A stretch of DNA of 12,167 bases, taken from positions 1-12,167 of the forward strand of contig CAZFDT010000118.1 of NCBI GenBank assembly GCA_964518335.1, given 5' to 3'. The notes under the pieces were generated by a model, which did no database searches, was not told where the DNA came from, and saw nothing but the letters and a program-made list of their open reading frames with translations. Shown piece after piece: positions 1-6,042 of the stretch. The number at the start of each line of letters is the position of its first letter. The stretch's first letter is position 1. The stretch comes from CAZFDT01 sp964518335. Its GTDB lineage: Bacteria; Planctomycetota; Phycisphaerae; Phycisphaerales; Phycisphaeraceae. Made by a program: the position numbers and the translations under genes.

Positions 1-49
1 AACATCATCCCCGAGCATCAAATCAGACGTGGGATGGCCGGACGCTTAC
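1..49 (-). mobile_element. Terminal end of an IS66-family element (runs off window)
   Basis: On the minus strand this begins GTAAGCGTCC, which matches the GTAAGCG-type terminal inverted repeat of the IS66 family and is identical to the first ten bases of the second IS66 end at 656. The edge is at 49. Two adjacent ATG codons preceded by a run of G lie at bases 3-8, 41-44 bases inside the edge, close to the 49-base edge-to-start distance in the other copy, so a tnpA gene probably starts here and continues beyond base 1. The sequence outside the edge is a transposase gene that it interrupts. Recognition rests on the terminal bases and spacing only; no protein of this copy is visible. Confidence 0.55.
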
Positions 50-250
50 GTTGTTGCTGGGACGACCACGCAACCCATGCATCAACCCCGCATCTCCCTC
101 CGCTTCGTAACGCCGATACAGCCGACGAGCCTGACGCTCGCTCAACTCCAGTCGCTGCGCCGCCGACACGAGCGTCATCTGCCCCTCCTTCACCCGGCTC
201 AACAATACGACCCGATCACGTTCAGTCTGATTCATCTTCAGTGTCTTCAT
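23..250 (-). pseudogene. Helix-turn-helix N-terminus of an ISNCY-type transposase, interrupted
   Basis: The reading frame gives an N-terminal helix-turn-helix domain with the signature LSERQARRLYRRY, followed by the loop GLRGRPSN typical of this transposase group. After residue 66 or so (base ~50) the frame enters IS66 terminal sequence, reads a few foreign residues and stops at base 23. The DDE catalytic domain that should follow is therefore missing here. The start is taken at the ATG at 248-250; a second ATG lies five codons later, and a GTG at 259 is also in frame. The fragment alone would bind DNA at most and cannot transpose. Assignment to ISNCY rather than a related IS481/IS3-type helix-turn-helix is moderately sure. 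Confidence 0.7.
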
Positions 251-298
251 GGCGGACACTTCTACTTCGGTCCAAACCGGACATATCTACCTCGGTCC
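50..298 (-). mobile_element. ISNCY-like insertion sequence, 5' fragment
   Basis: This is the upstream end of an insertion sequence whose transposase gene starts at 250 and is cut at 49 by an IS66 end. The leader (253-298) carries two 21-base imperfect direct repeats that are probably part of the element terminus. The outer boundary is placed at the end of the outer repeat, next to the end of an IS66 tnpA reading frame; the exact junction cannot be fixed without an intact copy. The rest of the element is presumably beyond the left edge, on the far side of the inserted IS66. Confidence 0.5.
253..298 (-). repeat. Two imperfect 21-bp direct repeats in the IS leader
   Basis: Copies at 253-273 and 278-298 share the minus-strand pattern GACCGA-GTAGA--TGTCCG and differ at four positions, with four bases between them. 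They lie directly upstream of the transposase start. Such subterminal repeats usually serve as transposase-binding sites or as part of the element end; that role is inferred. Confidence 0.6.
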
Positions 299-607
299 CC
301 ACAAGGCTGTAGAGGGCGGCGGCGATGGCGCCGCCGGTGTCGGAGCTGAACGTGAGGTAATTCCTGCGTCCGATGGTGATGGGGCGAATGGCGCGTTCGG
401 CGATGGCGATCACCCCCTCCTGCTCTTGCGGCGGCGTCACCCTCACAGGCACGAACACCGCGGCCCCTTCCTCGACCACCGATTCCAACCGCCGACGCCA
501 TTGATGAAGACTCGACGCCGCCAACCCCTCCCGCTGTCCCGCCACGTCTCCAGCACCAGACGCCAGAACTCATGCTCGCCCTCGACCCCGCGCCGACGTT
601 GCCCCAT
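299..607 (-). pseudogene. tnpA: IS66 accessory protein TnpA, frameshifted
   Basis: IS66 TnpA is a small accessory protein of about 100-140 residues with a helix-turn-helix, needed for transposition along with TnpB and TnpC. The ATG at 605-607 follows GAGGAG at seven bases. The first frame reads GEHEFWRLVLETWRDSG, then the match continues in another frame with GLAASSLHQWRRRLES and VFVPVRVTPP. One added G in the G-run near 522-526 would restore a single frame, so this looks like a one-base deletion (or an error in a homopolymer). The C-terminal part (ITIGRRNYLTF, AAALYSL) has the weak beta-rich tail seen in the family and ends about where the ISNCY-like element begins. Non-functional as read. 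Confidence 0.7.
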
Positions 608-656
608 GACTGCTCTCCTCGAAAGCAGCAATCGGTGTGGGCTGCAGGACGCTTAC
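299..656 (-). mobile_element. IS66-family element, left part (tnpA end only)
   Basis: The minus strand begins GTAAGCGTCC at 656, an IS66-type terminal repeat. Then come 39 bases, a strong ribosome-binding site (GAGGAG) and a tnpA reading frame from 607. This is the standard layout at the tnpA end of IS66 elements. tnpB and the large tnpC transposase are absent because the element is cut, near the end of tnpA, by the ISNCY-like sequence. It is in the same orientation as the IS66 end at 49. Confidence 0.65.
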
Positions 657-810
657 GTGCATAGCTGTTTGCCGGTGGCAAGTGGGCGTGGAAGTTGAGA
701 AGGCCAGACAGTTGACAACTGACAAATGAGGATTTGCTGGTTGACACGCTGGGCCGGCTGCTGCTGGTGCAGGAGAACCTCAACTGGACTGAGTCACTCC
801 AGACGGAGTG
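657..810. other. Non-coding stretch between IS66 edge and operon end
   Basis: No convincing gene is present. It contains a 13-base perfect dyad at 709-721 (CAGTTG-A-CAACTG) and a short stretch at 731-778 that resembles part of an IS5-type transposase. If the IS66 at 656 transposed here, the first eight bases (657-664) would be one half of its target duplication; the partner is not in the window. Confidence 0.5.
731..778 (+). pseudogene. Possible scrap of an IS5-family transposase
   Basis: The plus strand reads LLVDTLGRLLLV in the frame of base 734. IS5-family transposases carry a well conserved segment of the form LVDTLGLLLAVVV just after the first catalytic region. The match is only about 12 residues, no start or other transposase motif surrounds it, and the following residues do not fit, so this would be a fossil at most. 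A chance match cannot be excluded. Confidence 0.22.
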
Positions 811-818
811 TCAGTTGA
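780..818 (-). terminator. Weak hairpin at the end of the operon
   Basis: The stop codon of the dehydrogenase lies inside a two-part dyad: inner arms CACTCC (795-800) and GGAGTG (805-810) with a four-base loop, and outer arms TCAACT (780-785) and AGTTGA (813-818) separated by unequal unpaired bases. It could fold at the 3' end of the transcript. There is no U-run after it, so it is either a weak terminator or a 3' end-protecting structure. Confidence 0.3.
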
Positions 819-1782
819 CCACGTGGGTCGGCCGGCCGGCGATGAAGGCGGCGAGGTTGTCGGCGGCGATCTGTATTAGGCGGGCTCGCGCATCGCGGCT
901 GGCCCAGGCGATGTGGGGAGTGATCAGGCAACGCGGGGCGCCCAGCAGGGGGTTGTCGGCGGGGGGCGGCTCGACGTCCAGCACATCCAGGCCCGCGCCG
1001 GCGATTCGGCCAGCGTGCAGCGCTGCGGCCAGTGCCGCCTGGTCGATCAGCGGCCCGCGGCTGGTGTTGATGATCAAGGCGGTGGGCTTCATTAACGCCA
1101 AGCGGCGGGCATCGACCAGGTGTCGAGTCTCCTCGGTCAAGGGACAGTGCAGACTCAGCACATCGGCGCGGCGAAACAGGTCGTCCATCTCGACCCACTC
1201 GACGTTCAGGCCGTTCGTCGCCGCCGGCCCGCGCGGGGAAGCGCTGGCTAGCACGCGCATGCCCATCGCCGCACCGATCGTTGCGAACTGGCGGCCGATG
1301 CGACCTAGTCCGGCGATGCCGAGGTTGCGGCCGTTGAGTTCCATGATCGGTGCGACCGTGAAGCACCAGTCGGGGCTCGATACCCATTGCCCCTGGCTCA
1401 CCGCTTGAGCGTGGGCACCCACGTGGCGGGCCAGTTCGAGCATCAGCCCCGCGGCGTGCTGGGCGACCGTGTCGGTGCCGTAGGTCGGTACGTTGCTCAC
1501 GGTGACCCCGTGCTCCCGGGCCGCGGTGACGTCCACAATGTTGTAGCCCGTCGCCAGCACGCCGATGTAGCGCAACGCCGGAAGTCGCCCGATCATCGCA
1601 GCGCTCAGCGGGGTCTTGTTTGTCAATACGAACCGCGCGTCGCTCGCTCGCTCAATGATGCGGTTAGTGTCCGACCCCGTGCGATCGTGCATCACCAGCT
1701 GACCGAGCTTCGCCAGCGGCGACCAATCGATGTCGCCGGGGTTGAGCGTATATCCATCCAACACCACGATCTTTTCCGCCAT
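811..1782 (-). CDS. D-isomer-specific 2-hydroxyacid dehydrogenase (hydroxypyruvate/glyoxylate reductase type)
   Basis: A 323-residue NAD(P)H-dependent oxidoreductase that interconverts 2-keto acids and D-2-hydroxyacids in the cytoplasm. The Rossmann glycine motif GLGRIG is at 158-163, and the catalytic triad of the family is complete: Arg242 in NTSRGPLID, Glu271 in LDVEPP, and His290 in TPHIAWAS. The substrate-loop segment LATGYNIVD (76-84) fits glycerate dehydrogenase/hydroxypyruvate reductase-like members. Length is normal. The ATG start follows CGGAG at about eight bases. It is the last gene of the minus-strand operon, 38 bases after the isomerase gene; in this setting it probably reduces the 2-keto acid released by the upstream aldolase, or a related intermediate. 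The exact substrate is not readable from sequence. Confidence 0.9.
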   Translation of the reverse strand: MAEKIVVLDGYTLNPGDIDWSPLAKLGQLVMHDRTGSDTNRIIERASDARFVLTNKTPLSAAMIGRLPALRYIGVLATGYNIVDVTAAREHGVTVSNVPTYGTDTVAQHAAGLMLELARHVGAHAQAVSQGQWVSSPDWCFTVAPIMELNGRNLGIAGLGRIGRQFATIGAAMGMRVLASASPRGPAATNGLNVEWVEMDDLFRRADVLSLHCPLTEETRHLVDARRLALMKPTALIINTSRGPLIDQAALAAALHAGRIAGAGLDVLDVEPPPADNPLLGAPRCLITPHIAWASRDARARLIQIAADNLAAFIAGRPTHVVN

Positions 1783-1820
1783 CGATCATTCTCCGTTGCA
1801 GTAAGCCTTACCCCCCGGGT

Positions 1821-2741
1821 TCAATCGCTGAGTTTCGCCATCGCCACTGCTTGTCGCAGCACGCGCTTGCATCCAGCGAGCACCAGGGCGACGTCCTCGT
1901 CGGCGGCGGGCCTGACCTCGAACGAAATGATTGGGCGCTTGTCCGGCCCGAGATATCCTGTTTCGCACAGCACGGTGAGATACTCGGCCAATTCTTCAGG
2001 ACCGTTGGCCCCGCCCGGGATGCAGAATGGCGGGTGCTGGTCACCGTAGCGCGGGTGCTTGGGATCGGCGACGACGGCGTTGCCGATGTGGGCGTGCGTA
2101 ATCAGGTTGCCGATGGGCGGCAGGGCCTGCCGCGGCGTTTCGAATAACAGCGGCAGATGCGACAGGTCGGGCATCAGCCCGAAGTTCGAGCACTGCTCTC
2201 GCACCGCGTCGCCCACCCGCCGGGCCACTGCAGCGGGTCCGACGTAGGCCTTCTTGTCCACCGTGCTGTCGAAGATCTCCAGCGTCAGCGCAAGATCTGC
2301 CCCCGCGGCGATCTGACTCAGCTCCACGAGTGACTCAATCAGCGTCGCCTCGATCACTGCCGCGTCTGCTTCTGACCAGGCCCCCGCCAACACCGCCACG
2401 CCCGTACAACCCAGCTCCACCGCCTGGTCGATGCAGCCCTTCACTGCATCGATCGCGCGGCGACGGTCGGGGTCGCTCAATGCGTTGAGGTTCAACTTCT
2501 GACTCAGCAGCACCGGCTGCGCACCGAAGCACGCCGTGACATTGGCGTCGCCCAGCATTTTACGTGCGGTGCGTCGCAACGCCGCGTCGTTGATCCGCGT
2601 CAATTCGACGGCCTCGAAGTCTTCGTCCGCAAGAATCGCCCCAAGCGTTTGGAGCACGGGCCCATCGCCACCCATCACCACGGGATACGCCATGAAGTGG
2701 ACCAGGCCCAGCCGTGCGATGTTGCCGAAGGAGATCATCAT
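1821..2741 (-). CDS. Sugar phosphate isomerase/epimerase-like TIM-barrel protein
   Basis: A 306-residue protein of the xylose isomerase-like TIM-barrel superfamily, cytoplasmic, which isomerises or epimerises sugars or keto-sugars with a divalent metal. Candidate metal ligands appear in the usual order at barrel-strand ends: Glu155 (TLEIFD), Asp192 (MPDLSHLPL), His218 (THAHIGN) and Glu275 (ISFEVRP). The start is taken at the first of two ATGs (2739-2741), ten bases after the stop of the upstream gene; an in-frame ATG at 2798 would add 19 residues that only mirror the upstream gene in another frame. HPPFCIPGG (237-245 on this numbering) resembles the substrate loop of dehydratase/epimerase-type members. 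The specific sugar is unknown; neighbours suggest a sugar-acid pathway. Confidence 0.82.
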   Translation of the reverse strand: MMISFGNIARLGLVHFMAYPVVMGGDGPVLQTLGAILADEDFEAVELTRINDAALRRTARKMLGDANVTACFGAQPVLLSQKLNLNALSDPDRRRAIDAVKGCIDQAVELGCTGVAVLAGAWSEADAAVIEATLIESLVELSQIAAGADLALTLEIFDSTVDKKAYVGPAAVARRVGDAVREQCSNFGLMPDLSHLPLLFETPRQALPPIGNLITHAHIGNAVVADPKHPRYGDQHPPFCIPGGANGPEELAEYLTVLCETGYLGPDKRPIISFEVRPAADEDVALVLAGCKRVLRQAVAMAKLSD

Positions 2742-2751
2742 TCGTGGATTC

Positions 2752-4386
2752 TCATCCGCAGGTGGGTAAGCCTCTGACCGAATCAAGTCCCATGCCATTC
2801 ATGGAGGTGATGTGGACCATTCGAGCGTCCGACGGCTCGCTCGACGCATATGGGTTGCGAATCGCTTCCTCGGAGAAGACCTCAATGCCGCTGGGGCGAG
2901 CCAGTTGTTCGAACTCGTCCACGTATTGCGGTGTGGACGGAGCCATGATCGCGGAGGCGTGGATCTGCGAGACCGAACTGCTGCCGTGGCGGACTTCCGG
3001 CCAATCGGCCATCTCTTTCGGAAGGTAGGGACTGACGGCGGGGATCAGGATGTCGATCAGTCGCTCGCGCGCGATAGCCGGGATATCCAGTCCGTAGTAC
3101 CGGCAGATGCGGACGCAATGCATCACGTGCAGGGCGATCCTAAGCCGTCGGCCGCGCTTCTGGCTGGCGCGGTCCACGGCCTGTCGCAGTTCACGCAGGT
3201 ACGCCAGTATGAACTGGCCGCGCACATCCCATGGGCGCTCGTCCTCAAGCGGCAGCGTGTGCGGATCGACGCCAGGGTGGCGCTTGGCGAACGCCTCCAC
3301 GAAGGGCTGTTCGTAGCCGACAAACGGTACGCCGCGGGCGAAGAACAAGTGCAGACCATCCACGTCGTAATCGTTCAACTGCTCGGCCTGGATCTCGAGC
3401 ATGCGCCGCAGGACCTCTGGGTGCGCCAGACTCAGGTGCGGTAGCGGCCGGCCCTGCTCGTCGGCACACCACAGGTCGCGGCGACGCGCCATCAGCGCGT
3501 CAGGGTGGAGTGGATACACAAACGGCGGCATGCGGTAGGTCATCCTCCGGTAGCTGCCGAAGATCTCCACGCCTGCCTCATGCGCAACCTTGCACACCAC
3601 CGTAAGGGGATCAAGACCGCTCACGATCATCTGCTGAATGTCACGACCGGAGTAGAACGGATAGGTCCCCGGAACGCCGCTGTCCGGCAACACGTGTCCA
3701 ACGCGGGAGTTGTAGTAGCAAGTGTCTTCGCGCGAGGTGGTCCAGAAGGCGAGCTTCACGCCGTTGTCGCGTTGGGGCAACAGGATATCCCGGGCGTCCT
3801 GTTCATCGGCGACGTTGTGGCCGAGAAAATTGCCGTCGAGATAAACCCAGGGCTGACTCGATGCCTGGCCTGCAGGTGCGTTGTCGTCGGCGACCGGCAC
3901 GATCCGGATGAACGCCAGGAAGCTCATCGCGTCCACATGCGCGTCTTTGCGCCGACCGCGAAGGATCAGCGACTGACCGTGCAGGTCAGCCGTCTTCCAG
4001 TAACGCTCACAGATGTGGGTGAAGCGAGGCTCCTGCGGGAAATTCACCGGGCTCAGAACCTGGTGGTAACTCTCATCGGCGAGCCGCACCTGCACGCGGT
4101 GCCAGCGTGTCGGGTCCCACTGGCCTTTGGCGACAAAGAGGTTGAACCAGATCGGCACCGTGCCGCTGGCGTACAGTCCCAAGTAGATGCGTGACCGGCC
4201 TGACGCCGGCAGAGGGATGCTCACGTCCTGGGGTTGACTGCGCGACGGCGCCCAGATCATCTTGCCCGAAATCTCGGGACCCTCATACGGCAGGACCAGC
4301 CACTTGTCGGGCACGGGCGTGCTTGAAATCGCCGTGGAAGGCTGAGCAATGGTGAGATCACTAATCACGTGCTGAGACATATGCAC
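2752..4386 (-). CDS. Family-10-like glycoside hydrolase (GH10-like/YddW-type), probably intracellular
   Basis: A 544-residue two-part protein. Residues ~30-165 are beta-rich and look like a jelly-roll carbohydrate-associated domain (LYASGTVPIWFNLF at 71-84; VQVRLADESYHQVLSP at 98-113). Residues ~175-515 look like a TIM-barrel hydrolase related to the putative family-10 glycosidases, with a strand-4-type motif YDVDGLHLFFARG (340-352) and RLIDILIPAVSPY (442-454). No catalytic pair can be named with confidence. There is no signal peptide, so it may act on imported oligosaccharides. GTG at 4384-4386 has AGGAG at six bases; an ATG two codons on is the alternative. The GTG abuts the TAA of the aldolase gene, a sign of translational coupling. 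The last ~25 residues look unconserved. Confidence 0.68.
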   Translation of the reverse strand: MHMSQHVISDLTIAQPSTAISSTPVPDKWLVLPYEGPEISGKMIWAPSRSQPQDVSIPLPASGRSRIYLGLYASGTVPIWFNLFVAKGQWDPTRWHRVQVRLADESYHQVLSPVNFPQEPRFTHICERYWKTADLHGQSLILRGRRKDAHVDAMSFLAFIRIVPVADDNAPAGQASSQPWVYLDGNFLGHNVADEQDARDILLPQRDNGVKLAFWTTSREDTCYYNSRVGHVLPDSGVPGTYPFYSGRDIQQMIVSGLDPLTVVCKVAHEAGVEIFGSYRRMTYRMPPFVYPLHPDALMARRRDLWCADEQGRPLPHLSLAHPEVLRRMLEIQAEQLNDYDVDGLHLFFARGVPFVGYEQPFVEAFAKRHPGVDPHTLPLEDERPWDVRGQFILAYLRELRQAVDRASQKRGRRLRIALHVMHCVRICRYYGLDIPAIARERLIDILIPAVSPYLPKEMADWPEVRHGSSSVSQIHASAIMAPSTPQYVDEFEQLARPSGIEVFSEEAIRNPYASSEPSDARMVHITSMNGMGLDSVRGLPTCG

Positions 4387-5127
4387 TTAGCTCTCCTGCG
4401 GCAAAGAGAAGCGGTCGGCTTTCGTCTGCGCCCGTGCGCGAGCGGCTTGAATGATCACGTCATCGACGCGGAACGTGTCCATCACGTCTGCGGCCACGCG
4501 TTTGCCGGCGCGGCGGATCCTGTCTTTCGCTTGGGCTATCGCATTTCTCACATCGGGGTGATCGGGTTGGCCGACCAAACCCATGCTCTGCGCCAGGTCA
4601 TTGGGTCCAAATGCCCACAGGTCAATCCCGGGCACGGCGATGATCTGTTCCAGGTTGTTCAAAGCCGCAGCGGTCTCAAGCTGGGCACATACGAGGATGT
4701 TCGCATTGATGTCCGCCATCCAGTGTTTGCGTTCGTTGATGTGACCGTAATCGTTGGATCGGCCCGATCCGAAGCTGCGATTGCCTTGCGGCGCGTATCG
4801 ACATGCCTGGGCGAGTCGCTCCGCCTGGTGGGGGGTATTCACGTCGGGGCATGTGACGCCCATGATCCCGCGGTCAAGAAAACGAAGGATGGTGGGCGGT
4901 TCGCCATCGGGAACGCGGACCATCGGCGTGAGTCCAGCGACGTCAGCGGCACGGCACAGTCGCTCGACGGTCTGTGGAGACACCGGCCCATGCTGGGCGT
5001 CAAAACTAACGAAGTCGATGCCCGTTCCACCGAGCATCTCGACCATCTCCTCCGATGGAAAGGTGAATATCGCTCCGACGGCTTTCTCCCCGCGGCACAT
5101 CTTCTCAAGGATACGATTCGACTTCAT
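4387..5127 (-). CDS. HpcH/HpaI-family aldolase (2-keto-3-deoxy acid aldolase type)
   Basis: A 246-residue class II aldolase of the HpcH/HpaI family, which cleaves 2-keto-3-deoxy or 4-hydroxy-2-keto acids to pyruvate and an aldehyde with a divalent metal. The key residues sit within one or two positions of those known for HpcH: base His46 in FDAQHGP, substrate Arg71 (MVRVPD), and metal ligands Glu151 (AQLET) and Asp177 (GPNDLAQSMG). Length is typical. Its stop codon directly adjoins the GTG start of the glycosidase gene. The ribosome-binding site is weak (GCGAGA), and a perfect hairpin lies just upstream. With the isomerase and dehydrogenase it completes a plausible sugar-acid breakdown route. 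Rhamnonate-, glucarate- or aromatic-type substrates cannot be told apart here. Confidence 0.88.
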   Translation of the reverse strand: MKSNRILEKMCRGEKAVGAIFTFPSEEMVEMLGGTGIDFVSFDAQHGPVSPQTVERLCRAADVAGLTPMVRVPDGEPPTILRFLDRGIMGVTCPDVNTPHQAERLAQACRYAPQGNRSFGSGRSNDYGHINERKHWMADINANILVCAQLETAAALNNLEQIIAVPGIDLWAFGPNDLAQSMGLVGQPDHPDVRNAIAQAKDRIRRAGKRVAADVMDTFRVDDVIIQAARARAQTKADRFSLPQES

Positions 5128-5140
5128 GTTGTCTCGCAGC

Positions 5141-5160
5141 TGCGTCGGACTGCCGACGCA
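5141..5160 (-). promoter_or_regulatory. Perfect 8-bp-arm hairpin just upstream of the aldolase start
   Basis: TGCGTCGG (5141-5148) and CCGACGCA (5153-5160) pair perfectly around a four-base loop. It lies 13 bases before the aldolase ATG and about 50 bases after the pseudopilin stop. There is no U-run, so a simple terminator is unlikely. It could be an operator dyad, a 5' stabilising stem, or a structure close enough to affect ribosome binding. Function is inferred from position only. Confidence 0.45.
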
Positions 5161-5211
5161 CTAGCGGCCCAGCGGTGGAGATCCCAACGGCAAAGCGCCA
5201 ATCGGCACGAG

Positions 5212-5955
5212 CTAATTGCTTGCGTGATCTCCCCATGGTCCGGGCGCGTGCCAGGTCTGCCGCTGCAGCTCTTTCTCGGAGGCTACAAACGAATAGAGAT
5301 CGTGATCCGGCCCGGCGGTTTCAACGTGCGAGTCGAGCCACAGCGCGTTGCCCCCGCCGTTGTGTCCCATGAACGCCTGGCCAAGCACCCAGTTGATCCA
5401 GATCATGAAAAAGCCGTTGTCGATGGACTCGACCATGTACGCTCCCCGGGAGGGTTGAGGAATGACATCGATCCGCGGGGCGGGGTCTTCCCAATTGCCG
5501 TCGGGCGTGCCGGTCGAATCCTCCCAGAACCGATACCGATTGGGGAAGTAAGAAAGGTCCCAGGCATTCGGATTGCCCCCGTTGAGCAGCGCCTGTCGCT
5601 GCGCGGGCTTGAAGTCCGGACTCGGACAGGCCCAGACGGGCGAGGCGACGGTGTTCCATGGCACGCCGGCCCGCCCACCGCGCATGATCGCATCGACCAC
5701 CCCCCACATCGTCTGCGGGCTGGACGAAAAGATGCCGCTTGTGCCAGTGATGGGATAAATGTAGCCCTTGTTGTCATTTTGGTACACGGCCAGCCCAATG
5801 CCGATCTGCCGAAGCTGGCTCCCACACTGGATGGTGCGCGCCGACTCCCGGGCCTTGGTCAGCGCCGGCAGCAGCAGCGCCATCAGCAACGCGACGATGC
5901 TGATCACCACCAATAGCTCGATAAGCGTGAATCCGTGATGGCGATGGGGTGACAT
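5212..5955 (-). CDS. Prepilin-type pseudopilin with H-X9-D(G) motif
   Basis: A 247-residue exported pseudopilin. The N-terminus MSPHRHHG-FTLIELLVV is a textbook type IV prepilin signal: cleavage after Gly8, Glu5 of the mature protein (Glu13), then a hydrophobic helix to about residue 32. The body is the large planctomycete-type form, with GHNGGGNALWLDSH carrying His198-X9-Asp208 (here DS rather than DG). The start at 5953-5955 is chosen because AGGAG lies seven bases upstream and the signal then sits at the very N-terminus; an upstream start would bury it. Such proteins are numerous in planctomycetes and often adjoin sugar-use operons; their role is unproven, perhaps in surface structures or substrate handling. 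It follows the PEP-CTERM gene by 87 bases with a hairpin between. Confidence 0.9.
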   Translation of the reverse strand: MSPHRHHGFTLIELLVVISIVALLMALLLPALTKARESARTIQCGSQLRQIGIGLAVYQNDNKGYIYPITGTSGIFSSSPQTMWGVVDAIMRGGRAGVPWNTVASPVWACPSPDFKPAQRQALLNGGNPNAWDLSYFPNRYRFWEDSTGTPDGNWEDPAPRIDVIPQPSRGAYMVESIDNGFFMIWINWVLGQAFMGHNGGGNALWLDSHVETAGPDHDLYSFVASEKELQRQTWHAPGPWGDHASN

Positions 5956-5999
5956 AGGGCTGCTCCTGACATCTGCTGAGAGAATCGTCTGGACGCAAA

Positions 6000-6030
6000 C
6001 CGATTCCGCCTCCATCGAAGGCGGGATCGG
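6000..6030 (-). terminator. Strong hairpin after the PEP-CTERM gene, likely terminator or attenuator
   Basis: Arms 6000-6011 and 6019-6030 pair at 11 of 12 positions around a seven-base loop. On the minus strand the stem starts 12 bases after the PEP-CTERM stop codon and is followed by TTTG, a short U-run. This fits an intrinsic terminator of a GC-rich genome, possibly a leaky one that lowers expression of the downstream genes relative to the exported protein. The pseudopilin ribosome-binding site is downstream and free of the stem. Confidence 0.55.
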
Positions 6031-6042
6031 CGAATAGGAGCA

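Noticed and set aside
734..1408. Plus-strand open frame of 224 codons
   Set aside because: It runs antisense to the dehydrogenase, whose motifs are complete; only its first ~12 residues (possible IS5 scrap) are noted separately.
1801..1811. GTAAG-C-CTTAC dyad before the dehydrogenase gene as operator or IS end
   Set aside because: Five-base arms with one spacer are common by chance, and the adjoining bases do not continue as an IS66 end.
2739..2798. Upstream start for the isomerase gene at 2798
   Set aside because: The added 19 residues overlap the end of the glycosidase gene in another frame; the ATG at 2741 just after that gene's stop fits normal operon spacing.
4369..5916. Long plus-strand open frame (515 codons)
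   Set aside because: It is antisense to the aldolase and pseudopilin genes, which have clear motifs; the plus-strand reading shows no domain and is a by-product of high GC content.
5956..6015. Longer pseudopilin starting at 6015
   Set aside because: It would put 20 polar residues before the prepilin leader; the start at 5955 has AGGAG at seven bases.
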